From Abelmoschus esculentus (Eukaryota > Streptophyta > Magnoliopsida > Malvales > Malvaceae): a DNA stretch of 64,000 bases. Each line of letters begins with the position of its first letter. Within the stretch, counting starts at the first letter, position 1. The notes under the pieces were generated by a model, which saw only the letters and a program-made list of their open reading frames with translations, was not told where the DNA came from and ran no database searches. This document shows positions 14,208-25,925 of the stretch, piece after piece. Position numbers and translations under genes: made by a program. The stretch covers positions 2,487,501-2,551,500 of the forward strand of contig JAUCBN010000023.1 in the NCBI GenBank assembly GCA_035048815.1, in the 5' to 3' direction.

Positions 14208-14440
14208 GAGAAATTATATTATGGGCAAGTCTTACAGTGTGTCTATGGGATCAATCATTAAAAATTATCAATCTCATTATTTTTTCTATGTCATATTTTT
14301 TTTCTTAAATGAATCTCCACTTAAAAAAATTGTTTTTAAAATGAATTAATAGTAAACATGAGCGAAGATTCATTTAGGCAAATATGACATGAAAAAATGA
14401 TGAGATGAATAATTTTTAGTGGTTCTAGAATATAATCTTC
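14208..14440. mobile_element. Small TIR element, GAGAAATTATA family
   Basis: The left end gagaaattatattatggg is echoed in inverse at the right end (tagaatataatcttc). The interior is palindromic in outline: gaatctccactt on the left and gaagattcattt on the right, with repeated tcatttttt phrases. Same family as the elements at 30209, 47114, 53706, 54440 and 61666, which suggests Mutator-like mobility. No clear target duplication here. Confidence 0.5.
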
Positions 14441-14540
14441 ACCATTTGACATTTATCGTTCAATCACTCTACTGATATCATTGAAGATTGAACCCATGAC
14501 CTCTAAAAACAACAACCGTTCCTTTAACCACTTAGACTCG

Positions 14541-15315
14541 TAGAGGTGAGAAACTCGATTCGACTCGAAAAAATTGAAATTTTTTACTCGAATCGAGGCA
14601 AAAAAATTGAATTTTTTGACTCGAATTAAGGCGGAAAAAATCGAATCGAAATTTCATAAACTTGAATCGACTCGAAAAAATTCAAATTAAGTTTAAGTTA
14701 TAAAATAAAAATCGAATAACTTAAAATTTTTAGTAATTACAAAGACTAATTACACATTTAACCCATGTAGTTTTATTTTAGGCTCTTTTTCTTTCTTATT
14801 CTATTTTTTTATTTTTTATAATATGATATTTTTACATTTATTTTTATTTAATTTAATAAAATAAATTGTATCTTTTACATTATGTTGTTTATTTTTGTTT
14901 TTTAATTTTTGTATTTAATTTATCATTATTTTTGGTCTAGTCTTAGTCTTACCTAGATAAAAAAATTAAAAAAAATATAATTTAATAAAAAGAATATTCA
15001 TACTTAAGGTATTTGATTGATAATAATAATAATTCAAAATATTTTTTACACATGTAAAAAATAATATAAAGAAATATGTATATAAATATAAAGAGAAAAC
15101 CGTTTAAATTGTAATCAAACTATATTATAGTATTATAAACAGTACAATTAAAATTTGTACATAAAATCAAAAAATCAAATCGAATCAATTTGAACTGGCT
15201 AAAATCGGCTCGACTTAAAAATATTTACAAAAATTCAAATTATAAAGTATGATGATTTAACTTGAATAATTCAAAATTATTTAACTTGATTTGACTCGCT
15301 CAAACGTTCACCTGA
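14541..15315. mobile_element. hAT-like non-autonomous element with ACTCGA repeats
   Basis: The termini tagaggtgag and gttcacctga are imperfect inverted copies, and flanking 8-mers tagactcg and tagacgag match at 6 of 8 positions. Subterminal parts are dense in ACTCGA/TCGAGT-like hexamers, shared with the element at 48006-48529. No protein is encoded. Confidence 0.5.
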
Positions 15316-15579
15316 TAGACGAGAGGATTCATACCTTTTATCTTATTTGTTTGTAAAACCCATATCAAAATACAAATTTTACCATTTTAAATTAAAAACA
15401 TGTATTTAATGTTTTTAAAATGTTTTTAATAATTTTTTCTAAACTATAATAAAAAAATAATTTTCTTAATATATATATAAATCTTAACATAATAAAATAA
15501 CCTTAATTACTCCGGTAAATAAAAACATAAAAAAGAAGAGAAAAATAAAGGTAAATGTAAAATTATTGTTCGTGCAGCG

Positions 15580-15756
15580 CCAGAAGCAACTGAACCAGCA
15601 GGGGAAAGGAGACCTCGGTTTTTCCTACGCTCACGCTCTCTCACTCGCTCCTTCCGCAAACTTCGGCTTCCACAGTTTTTAATCTCTCCTTCTCCCACGA
15701 CTCTCTCTTTCTCCTCCTTTTCTTGAAATCATTCAAATCCACGGTCTCTCTTCCAG
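15580..15756 (+). other. Probable 5' leader exon of the DUF1644 gene
   Basis: A pyrimidine-rich, CTCTCT-containing stretch, less AT-rich than its surroundings, ends in cttccag followed by a consensus donor at 15757 (gtatgc). It would join to 18846, just ahead of the DUF1644 start codon, making a leader intron of about 3.1 kb (15757-18845). The transcription start is not determined. The intron is T-rich in the way of plant introns and holds no recognisable gene; the short open frames at 15723-15926, 17786-18001 and 18101-18310 look random. Confidence 0.6.
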
Positions 15757-18700
15757 GTATGCTTGATTCCGATTTCCTTTTCAATCTGTACCGTAGATCT
15801 CTCTCAAATTTATTTAATCTGATTATAATTTATGGTTTTCTCCGTCTCGATTTCGATTGTATTTGTTTATGGAAGAGGTTGCATTTTTGTAATCTTCAGT
15901 GTTCGGATCCCGCTTTACAATTTTAAATGCTTTATCCTAGGGTTTTAAATTATCATTGCTTTCTCTGCTTTTATATATAAGCATATAAATTTTAATCGGA
16001 TTTACCTGATTTCTCCTATTATCGTGTGTCTGATTAGAAATTAGGATTTTATAAATACGGTGATCTGATTACCTTAGTGTGAAGCTAGATTAATTAATTT
16101 TACAAGCTTTCATGATTTTTGTACAATATATATTTGTTTATTCGATTCCGATTTTAATTCGTGCACCTAAAACTTCAAATCTGTATGGCTTTTTTCCAAG
16201 AATAAATAGTTAGATTTTGTGAATTTTCTTGAAACTCAAAGTGCATAATATAATTTTACAATAGTGTTAGTCGATTTGCCTTAAATGTTTGTATTTATTT
16301 AAAAAAAATGTTCATGATTATTTGGAGTTATGGCTGTTCCTTCTTTAAGATTTTTATAATCATTTCTTTTTTAAAAATTCATTTTGTGTAAATTATTCTA
16401 ATTATTTATTGGAATTTTACAAGCTGAATGTTGAATTCCCCCTCCCGACACACATTTGATTGGAGGAGAATTGAAAATGGATGATTGCTTAGTTGCACTT
16501 CAGTTTTTTCTAAGAGTAATGAGAAATGTTTTGAGTAGTTTTTACTGTTGTATTACAAAGGATAGAGTTTACACTTGAAACCTTGATTTTCTGGTGCTAA
16601 GTAGTTTGTTCTTCTATATTTGCTATAATGTGCAAGCAATAATGTAAGGCAAAACCATATTTGCCTTTTTCATTCTTATACATTTTGCTTTTAGGATTTC
16701 TTGAAGGATTGTTTTATTGTGATCAGAGTATGGTGCACATTTTCAACTCAATCCAGTGTAATGTTTATTTCATTTCTATCCCTGTTCCCCTAAAATATTT
16801 ATGTTCTGGTCAATAGGACGATGAAAATGGTGCATATTATAAGTTGGTTTTTTGTCTTTTCTTTTTTCCTGCTATCTTTATTTGTAATGAGAGATCAGTC
16901 ATTTATATGTCATTGCAGATTACTTTATGATTTTAGAAAGCTTTTTTTACTTGCTAATTTAGCTTTGGTTTATTATTAATTTTGGAATATTTAATTATTA
17001 AAATATTGTTTTTCATTGCAAGCTGAAACGCTTTATAATAAATAAACATGAACTATATCTGTGTGCTTTAATCATGTTTTTGGACTTTGCAGTTAAATCC
17101 TGTTTACAGTAAAATCATTTTAGAAAATGTTCCTATGTTGTTTAGAGCTTGATTTAGAAGTGACATTTTTAACACTTTGGTTGGAAACTTTTAAAAATAA
17201 GGAATGGTCTAAATTATTGGATGGAGATAGACTTTTAAAGACTGGATTAATTGGTTAGCACTTTCTTGTTAACACTCCAGAACAGGTTTTTTTACTAATT
17301 TTGTAAAGAGTGTAGAATCATTTTGTCTTGTGATGTTTTTTTTTGTTTGAACTTTTTCTTAAATTTATACAAGCTTCATCTTAATCTTAATTAGGAATCC
17401 CATCAAAATTGATGTATGTCCTTGAAAGTTGTAACTTATAAATAGTTTTTGGATATAATTCTGACTGTGGTTTCCAGATTATTTGTAAAAGATACAATGC
17501 AGGTAGAATATGTACTTTCATATTCTTCGGTGACTGATGGAAATTCTCCAAAAGGTCAAGGCTTCAAACGGATGGACCATTTCTTGATTTGGTGGACGCC
17601 ATCCAATATATGCTATGGGGTGGGTTAGGATAGCCTGGGGTGTAGGGAAAGGTAAGGGTGGTAGCTGTGTAATGATAAAAGAATAGGAAGTGGCGATGGA
17701 TTCAAACCTTTATGCACTTTGGTACTTTGCTTTTCACCATATTACTTGTAAATTTAGCCCCTATTTCAAGTATCAGTGAGAAAGGGTGTTTCCAGTTTCC
17801 ACTTTGAAACAGTTCTCTGGAGGTGACTTGCATCATATTCTTAGTGGTAGATGTGGCTTCCTGTGTGCTTTTTCTTGTATATTTGCCTCATTATATCAGC
17901 TATGTCACAGAGAAGAAGTTACCTTGGTCACACACATAAACCTGCGCTTGTGCTTTAATTTCTGGAGTGTCTTTGTAATGCTGTTAGTGGTAGTAATGTG
18001 AATAATGTCAATCATCATGTCATCCATAATCCACCCGCAACAATATTGGTCCCTGATAATGCATTTCTCCACTTCTGTCTTGAAACATGAATTCGGCTAT
18101 TTAGATTTTGATTTCATTTGTAATCATGAATGTTACATTTATGTGTTCTATCACACAACTTGTGTTATTTTTGAATTCTAAGTTCCCAAACACTACTTTA
18201 GTGAATTGACTTTTGTGGATTTTCATAGTATTGATATTTTGGCATATGCCATCTGAGAACAAGTGAAGAAGTGCTGCTTGTTGTGACATGGCCTTGAATA
18301 TTTCTTTCATGTTCTTTTGTCCTCTTGACAGACCTGTCTGTTTATTACCAGATATTACAGTCTGAAATTATGTTCCATTCTTAGGTAATAAGAACAGTAC
18401 CTTTGCCATTCATGAAAGTCGGAATAGCAGGAATGCTCAAACAGTAATTCAGCTTCTTTAGTCTAGCCGAGTCAACAGGCCAACTAAAATTGGTTTTCAA
18501 ATTTTTAGCATTGGATTCCTTTCTTTGTTGCCTTAGAAGTGTGATTTTTTAAGTATGTTAGGTGTCATTTTTTTCTGAGAATACACACCCATTTTAACAA
18601 TAAACCCTTGTTCTAGGCTTTATCCCTGTTCTGTACCGCAAACAACTAACTTTTTTATTGTTCTACAAATTTTGAAGTCTATGCATTAAATGTATGCACT

Positions 18701-18857
18701 GCACTTTGATTGTTCTGGAATCAAATTTGTTTTGTAGTCTCTCCAATTAGAAATTATGGACTATGTGATCAAGTCGTTAACTTTGTTTAAAGTACTAAAT
18801 CGTATGTTTAAGTGGATCTGATCTTATTTTATCTTCCCATGCTAGGTAAAATTGCAA

Positions 18858-19793
18858 ATGGCCAAGGTTAGCAAAGTGAGAAAGGCTGATTCACGTCACA
18901 AGAGGGCGAATCCTCATCTATTTGCTTCTTATACTAAGAAGGCTGGCAAAGGCACTCAACAGAAAAATTGTTCTAAAGATTCAGAGAAGAAAGATTGGGA
19001 AACTGCAAAATGTTCTGTTTGTCTAGAGTTCCCTCACAATGCTGTTCTCCTCCTTTGTTCCTCTTATGACAAGGGTTGCCGCCCTTATATGTGTTCCACT
19101 GGCCGGCGCTTCTCCAATTGCCTTGAGCAATACAAGAAAGCCTACACTACAGTAATTTCAGTGGATGATGGTTCGGTAGGTAATTCAGGTCTTGTTTCAG
19201 GTGTGAGACAGCCTGTTGAAAAGATGGAAGTACCAGAGCTTCTATGCCCACTCTGTCGGGGACAAGTGAAGGGTTGGACGGTGGTAGAACCTGTACGGAA
19301 ATATCTCAATAGGAAAAAGAGATCCTGCATGCAAGACAAGTGCTCCTTTGTTGGAACTTACAAAGAGCTCAAGAAACATGTCAAGGCGAAACACCCATTG
19401 GCACGACCTCGAGAAGTGGACCCTGTTCTTGAAGAAAAATGGAAAAAACTTGAGAATGAGAGAGCAAGGGATGATGTAATCAGTACAATCATGTCATCAA
19501 CACCAGGGGCCGTGGTATTAGGGGATTATGTGATCGAGCCTGGCTCTCGGGGTATCTACAGGGATGAATATGATTCAGACGACTCTTTTGATGATGATTT
19601 CCTTCACCTAGACTCATCCGTTCGATTGCATAGCAGATTCTTGGATTATGACCTGTTTGAGGACGGAGGTTTCGGGATGCACCGAGCTTTCCGTGCCGTT
19701 GCCCCAGCTGCTCGATCTAGGCATTCTCGCTTGTTGGGGTCAGTTGGGGTAAGGAGAATCCCCTGGTCCCGAGGACGGTACGGAAACAGGTAA
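18858..19793 (+). CDS. DUF1644 family protein (putative zinc-binding)
   Basis: A single coding exon of 311 residues. The start is the ATG that reads MAKVSKVRK; the acceptor tgctag ends at 18845, just before it. The N-terminus is lysine-rich. A cysteine module follows (CSVCLEFPHNAVLLLCSS, then RPYMCST and RFSNCLEQYKKAY), and then a second one (LLCPLCRGQVKGW...CSFVGTYKELKKHVKAKHP), which together mark the plant DUF1644 family. The fold resembles a RING/C2H2 mix, but the biochemical function is not established. The C-terminal half has an acidic patch (DEYDSDDSFDDDFLHLD) and ends in an Arg/Gly-rich tail, suggesting a nuclear or nucleic-acid-associated role by inference. Rice members of this family have been linked to stress responses. 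The gene appears intact. Confidence 0.88.
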   Translation: MAKVSKVRKADSRHKRANPHLFASYTKKAGKGTQQKNCSKDSEKKDWETAKCSVCLEFPHNAVLLLCSSYDKGCRPYMCSTGRRFSNCLEQYKKAYTTVISVDDGSVGNSGLVSGVRQPVEKMEVPELLCPLCRGQVKGWTVVEPVRKYLNRKKRSCMQDKCSFVGTYKELKKHVKAKHPLARPREVDPVLEEKWKKLENERARDDVISTIMSSTPGAVVLGDYVIEPGSRGIYRDEYDSDDSFDDDFLHLDSSVRLHSRFLDYDLFEDGGFGMHRAFRAVAPAARSRHSRLLGSVGVRRIPWSRGRYGNR

Positions 19794-21681
19794 TTTTGTG
19801 TGTTTACCCATACAAGGACTGGACGTTTACTTAACCGCACTCAAGAATAAGTAGATGTATTTTCAACTGCATTCACACGGAGAAATTTATCGTAGCTCGA
19901 TGTGATGCTGCAGGTAAATGAACAAATTGTAGGAGTAGGTCACTGGTTTTTGTCCTTAGGCTCCATCGTAGGTAATCTGTAATCAAATATCATTTGGTCA
20001 TAACTCGTATGCATAGAGCATTTGGGTGGTTTGGGGGAGGAGGGTCATTTCACAGCATTGCAGCATAAAGTTTAAACATTCTTTTTATTACTATGATTAG
20101 TCTCTTTGGTTCCGATGTTTGGTAGGCGACGTTCTCGACGTTGCAGTTGCACTTGTTGCACCGTTTTTCTCTCGTCTTACGGACGAAGTAAAAAGAAGTA
20201 AAAAGCGACATTACACCATTGTTGAGTTTGATCTTTTAGATAATCCTTTCTCAATCTTTTAGGTTTTATAGTTCATTTTTTCTGGCTAGATGCTTTTTCC
20301 CGTATCTCGCATGACAATGTGATAATAAACCGGCATCTTGTGAAGTGCGGGTTAATATTTATTTATAAATATTTTTGATATAATTTTTTAAATAATTTAA
20401 AAGTGATTATAAGATAATATTTATTTATAAATATTTTTTTATAAATAAATGATCCACGTAATGCTACGTGCATGTTATTTCAAAAGTCTATTTATTACTT
20501 TTATTCTACGTATCTATACTTTTTTTGTGACTCTTTTTATATTGATGCACGTCTATTCTAAAAGAGAAATACAATTCAATGTTGTTCTATTTAAAAGAGA
20601 AATTAAATTTATTTTTGAATATATGGTACGATCTCATGGATGGAAGTATCTATATATGTTTTTAGACCTCTCGATAATAATGCACAAACAACAATCGTTT
20701 CTTTTTCAGTGTTATTTTATGCTTAGACATTAAAAATTAAATTTTAAATCATAATTTTGATTCTTAAATCTTATACTTTAAAAATACATTTTATCTAAAT
20801 CTTTTAAACTCTAACCTAAACCCTTACTTTTAGAATTATTTTTTTGTATGAGTATAAATATGAGCACAAAAAAGAACGAAAAAAATCTATTTATAATGTA
20901 CAAGCCTTACATATAAATTGTTTGAAATCGAATAGTTCAGATAACAACATTCTTTTTCTATCAGACAACAAAGGTTATTTTTTTTATTATTAAATAGAGA
21001 TTATATATTTTTTCTGTATCAGGATTCGAATCCATACAAGATGAAACAGAATGAGCATCCTTGACCACTAAACCAATTAGTGGATCTTTTAAAGTTATTT
21101 TTTTAATCATGAATAATACAGATTTCAAAAGTTGAGGTATTCCAAGAAAATTATTACATATTCTTTTACTGTTACTAAAAGTATGACACATTCTGTTACA
21201 GCTTTGAGTAACAAAAAGATCGGAAAACAGCGGACGGCGATCTCCCCCTCACAGTTCTCCGATCATCGGAACGTCTTCTTCCTGTTGCATGAACCCTTTC
21301 TTTCGTCGCCAAACAAAAGATAATGCTCTGAACATCCGCTTCACTTTGCTCTGGGAATCATAATTTAAAAACAAAATTCTCTGAAAGATGTATATTTACG
21401 ATTGAAATATAAAAACAAATATACGAGATTGTACCCAAAATTTTCTTCTCCCAACCAACTTCTTCTTCCCTCTACGGCTACGTTCATTGTGATCCTCCGA
21501 ACGAATGTGTCGGTACGACCATCGCAGTTTCGTCCTCCGAAAAATCCCCAGAAATGAAATCCCTATTCTTCTTGGTGTGATCGGACACTTCCATTTCTGT
21601 TCATAGTATTATTTACCAATTATGTTACTTAAACTATGATCATACAATTCTAGACATTTACCTGAATTCGAATAACGTAGT
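19794..21681. other. 3' flank of the DUF1644 gene and intergenic DNA
   Basis: The first 500 bases probably carry the 3' UTR, with an aataaa-type signal near 20322. From about 20340 the sequence becomes AT-rich with short open frames of no family (20449-20733 and others). A more balanced patch at 21200-21550 may be the far end of the gene at 21682-22014. Confidence 0.4.
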
Positions 21682-22014
21682 TTATTGAAGGAAGGGAGGG
21701 GGATGACTTGCCTTTGATTTGTGGCTTGAACACCTTTCATTCCATTGAATTCGGTCGTCGTTGTCCGCCGATCTCAGTTCTCGAGTGTAAGCTAAGAGCC
21801 GAGCCCGGCGGTCGTAACATTGTCCCCTTCTAGGCTTTTTTGGAACAGGGTTTGCCTTAACTTTGTTGATGCGATTGGGTTTTAACCATGGCTGGATGGT
21901 GGTGGGAGGTGATGATTCTACGTACACAGTTATAAGGACTCCATTTGTGTTTGCCATCTGGTTTCCAGTCTTCTGCTTCTTCATTTGATCCGTATTTCTT
22001 GCTTGTTTGCTCAT
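21682..22014 (-). CDS. Small basic protein, possible conserved plant unknown
   Basis: An open frame of 110 residues from the ATG at 22014 (MSKQARNTDQMKKQK). Alternative downstream ATGs would give MKKQKTGNQ or MANTNGVL starts. The central and C-terminal part is basic and non-repetitive: VLITVYVESSPP, then KPRRGQCYDRRARLLAYTREL. I recall similar YDRRAQLLAY-type motifs in small uncharacterised plant proteins, but cannot confirm. It is one of the least AT-rich stretches in the neighbourhood, which supports coding. No signal peptide or membrane segment is evident. Function unknown. Confidence 0.45.
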   Translation of the reverse strand: MSKQARNTDQMKKQKTGNQMANTNGVLITVYVESSPPTTIQPWLKPNRINKVKANPVPKKPRRGQCYDRRARLLAYTRELRSADNDDRIQWNERCSSHKSKASHPPPFLQ

Positions 22015-22110
22015 TGATTTGGTAGGTATCTCCAAACAGAAAGTTGGCTGGAAAATTTGACACTACTTTGCATTCTTTTAATGGACAGTTTCCTTTCTCT
22101 CCTTTTTAAG

Positions 22111-24658
22111 CAGGGGTGGGAATCGGGTGAGGCGGGGATGATCTTATAACTTTTATTTCGTCTTTAATACTTAAAGTTACGATTTTAGGTAATCCCTATT
22201 AGATGTTTTAGAAAAAAAAAATTATGCACATTTTCTCTACGAAAATATATTGAAAAATTTGAGTATGATTAGATTCGATAGAAAATTAACCGGTAATAAT
22301 ATAGTTGATTTTTTATTAAGATATATATTAGAGTTATATAGATAAATAACTATAGATTTTTTTTTGAAAATCTCATAAAATATATTGATCTTGGTAGATG
22401 TTATTTTGAGAATATTCTCACAGTTATTTATACAAATATATTTCGATTATTCTCACGGTTCAAATTTAACAATGCACATTCTCATTCCTATTTAGGTTTC
22501 GGTAATGAAACTTCTTCATCCTCGTTCCTATGGGTTAAGGTTTCAGATTTTCCTCATCTCTTCAGTTTGAATTCTCATGATTTTTGGATATTCTCCACTC
22601 AATTCTCACATTTAGTTTTAAGTTGTTACGACTCGAATGAGTGATGAAATATGTCTAACGTTGATACAATTGATTTTTTTTTTATAAATTTAGAAACCTC
22701 GATACTATATTTAAATTTAAAAATGGAAAATAATACCTTTTTATCCAAATTCTATTTTTTAAAATAGTTATATTTCTCCAGATAAATATCAAGGTGTAAA
22801 CTTACAAAATACGATAATATGGATATCTTTTATCACTCAATCGCTTATTGGATCATAATAAAATATTTTTTACAATAGAAAGATATTATAATTTCTTAAT
22901 ATAAAAGTTTAAATTCATTTAAAATAAAAATAAATAATATCCTTAATCACTCAATTAATTAAAAAATATAAATTATAATTAAATACGAGTAATTATTAAA
23001 ATTAATTATAATTAGATACGAGTAATTATAAAAAATATATTTTTTTCCATAATATTATTTTGTTAGGGGTGTGTTGAATCTTGTTTTTTTTTTCATTTGT
23101 TTTGGGCCCAAATCCAAGTAAGGTTGAAACATTTGATCTAAGGGTAATCATGGGCTGAAATAGATGCCTAAAGAAGCCCAAAAAGAAACCCACTTAAGAA
23201 TCATCTTGTTATAAATGATGAGATTTTTCAGTTTTTTAAGAAAATGGGAATAATTTTAAACTCATTTAATAAATTACATATTTTTAATTATTTTTAACTG
23301 AATATCTTACCCATTTTATTTTAAAGTCAATAATTTATTGGAGCCGGACCTTCGATATAATAATTAATTATTTGGATTAGCCGGCTCTGATGAAGCTATT
23401 CAATAACAAATAGGAACGAAATTGTATGGGGTGAGGAGGGGCAGTCGTTTTCATCTCCGAAGATTTTTTTTTTATTTAAATCTTTTTAGTAATAAATTTT
23501 TAATGAATTTATCCCTCTACTTTTAAATATTTATATTTTACCCCTTAGAATCCTAAATTCTGACTTCATCCCTGATAATAAATGTGTTTTTATTTAATTT
23601 TAATTATAAAATAAAAGGTATAAATCTGTCGACTATATTGCTTGGCGCTTGCAGTTGTTGGACAAATGAGGATTTGCCACGTGTTAATCATCAGAGATCC
23701 AACGTGACTAGGTATAAACGAAGTATATTCCTTTGTATCGTGGTTTCTGCTCTCTGCATGGTGAGAATAATTTATTTTTCATAGAAATGTGTGTTGAATA
23801 ATAATAATAATCGAATTTAATGGATAATATTATTTTAAATAATTTGATTTTAATCGATTTTAAATAATATGTATTAAATGAGTTAAAAGAATTATAAATA
23901 AAAATTATTTTATAATCATTTACTATTAAAATAATAATAATTAGATCTAGGCATTGCATGTGCTTAAGGATTTGGTTAGAGTAAAATTTTGACTCGATAA
24001 GAAAAAAAATAGTTTGACTTAAATAATTATTATTATTTAAGTTATAAAATAAACTTTGAAATACCTTAATTTTTTTAAAAAAATTAATGAATTCGTTTAA
24101 GTTTGATTCGAATCTTTTAATTTTATGAGATATGACGATATCACATATAAAAAATATATTCGTGTATCATATAATGTTATAGAAAGTTATTTAAATTGTA
24201 ATCAATTAATACTATACAATTATAAATTTATAATTAAATTTGATCTAAAACTCGAACAAATATATTTGATTTTAAAAATTTTAAATAAAATTTAAGTTAT
24301 AAAATAAAATTTATCGACTTAATTAACTCAAATTTTTTATTCAACTCGATAAATACTCATCCTAAACTTGTTTAGTAACAGATAAATAAATCCATATGCT
24401 TCACAATTTTGCCCCATGTATGCATTGTTTTGAACCGATTCTAAAATATCATATGAAAAATATTCACCCACTTCATATTTACCGATAATGATGATAAATT
24501 ATCGATAACCAATTGGTCTAGTATTTGACCGATAAATTATCGATACTGATGATAAATTACTGATAAAAAAATGGGTTGAAAGAGTTTTTTTTCGTATTTG
24601 ATCTTTATACACTTGATCTGAATTAGTCGGTTAATGAATCCTATAATCCTTGAATATA
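22111..24658. other. AT-rich intergenic DNA with decayed repeat pieces
   Basis: It begins with a TAGGGGTG-like terminus (caggggtggg at 22111) whose right partner I could not place. 23948-24364 has TCGA/GACTC-rich ends (taggcattg ... tactcatccta) like the hAT-like family, heavily decayed. 23600-23780 is less AT-rich and contains a G-box core (cacgtg near 23678), but only a 66-codon open frame. No gene could be supported. Confidence 0.4.
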
Positions 24659-25020
24659 TTATACATTAAAAATGAAGTATCTTGGGAAGTAAACATGTGG
24701 GTGTGAATCTATTATATATTTTAACACCCAAAAATCAACTGGCAGACAAAGTTTGTCTAATTTACTGTCCCTTTTCCATGATCCTCGACAAACCAACAGC
24801 ACAGCTTGTGGAGATCTGCCCCTCTCAATCAATGACTCTGGTTCGTTTAAGTCTGAAAAAAACAAGTTTTGTCCGGTGGCGGCAGACACCAGAGACCAAA
24901 CTTGGCTCAAGGCTCCCGCAAGAGCCAACGTCTCTAATGCAATTTAACCCGTCGTTGCTCAATTAGCCGCGGCAGAGTCGGTATTTATGTGGCGACCCTT
25001 TCCGTTTTAGGACTATGCCA
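24659..25020. other. GC-richer island with open frames on both strands
   Basis: About 94 plus-strand codons (24682-24966) and 89 minus-strand codons (24659-24928) overlap. I recognise neither. The block is clearly richer in G+C than the surrounding AT-rich DNA and could be a decayed exon or transcribed leader. Left unassigned. Confidence 0.25.
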
Positions 25021-25125
25021 AAAAATAATACATTTGTTTAAAGAAAAATATTTTCTATTATAATTAATTAACAGATAATTAAGTAAATTTTAATTAGAAC
25101 TCGTCAACGTGAAGTTTTATTTCGG

Positions 25126-25626
25126 GTGAAAATCGTGTACTTTTTCTTCATTTCTCTATTTATGCCTTCATTTCAAATCAGAGGGTTTAAGGTTTTAGGT
25201 TAAGAGTTTTAGTTAGGGTTTAGGGAATAAAGGTAGGATGTATATTTTAGGGTGTAGGATATAGAAAATAAGTGTTAGGGTTTAAAATTTAATTTTTTAA
25301 AAAAAATTCAAAAGAGGTATGAAAGTAGAGTACAAATCATCTGCCTCTTCCCCATGCCTCCATTTATGCCCCCACTTCTAATTAGAGGGTTTAGGGTTTA
25401 GAGTTCTAAGTTAGGGGTTTTGGTTAGGGTTTAAGGAATTAGGGGTAGGGTGTATTTTTTAGGGTGTAGGGTTTAAAATTTAGAATATAGAAAATAAGAG
25501 TTTAAGGTTTAAAATTGAAATTTTATAAAAAAAATTAAAGGAGGCACCAAAAGAGGCATGGGGAAGGGACAAAGAATTTTTGTTCATGAAAGGAGGCATG
25601 GAGAAGAGCCAGAGGATTTTTACTCT
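25126..25626. repeat. Two nested copies of the telomere-like-core TIR repeat
   Basis: Two left ends (aaatcgtgtac..., caaatcatctgcctcttccc) are followed by two right ends (ggcatggggaaggg..., ggcatggagaagagcc). The pattern fits one copy inserted near the right end of another. Cores contain degenerate ggtttaggg units, for example ggtttagggaataaaggtagg. Reference copy for this family. Confidence 0.6.
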
Positions 25627-25718
25627 TTTATTTCATTAAAACTAATTTCTTGAATTTATTTAAATTAATGATTTTATAATCAATTATAACAATCGTTAAA
25701 TGAAACTCGTCCAACAGG

Positions 25719-25925
25719 GTAAAAATCGTTTGCCTTTTTTTATGCCTCCGTTTTAAATTAAATGGTTTAAGATTTAGGGTTTAGGGTTCAAGGTTACATG
25801 TTGAGGTTAGGGTTTAGGAACTAAGAGTATGATGTATTTTTAGGGTATAGGATTTAAGGTTTAAGATATAAAAAATAAGCACTAGGATTTAAAATCTAAT
25901 ATTTCAAAAAATTAATTAATAAATA
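25719..25925 (+). repeat. Telomere-like-core repeat, right end lost
   Basis: The left end ggtaaaaatcgtttgcc and atgcctcc are present, followed by gatttagggtttagggttc. The expected inverted right end is not visible, so the copy looks truncated. Confidence 0.5.
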
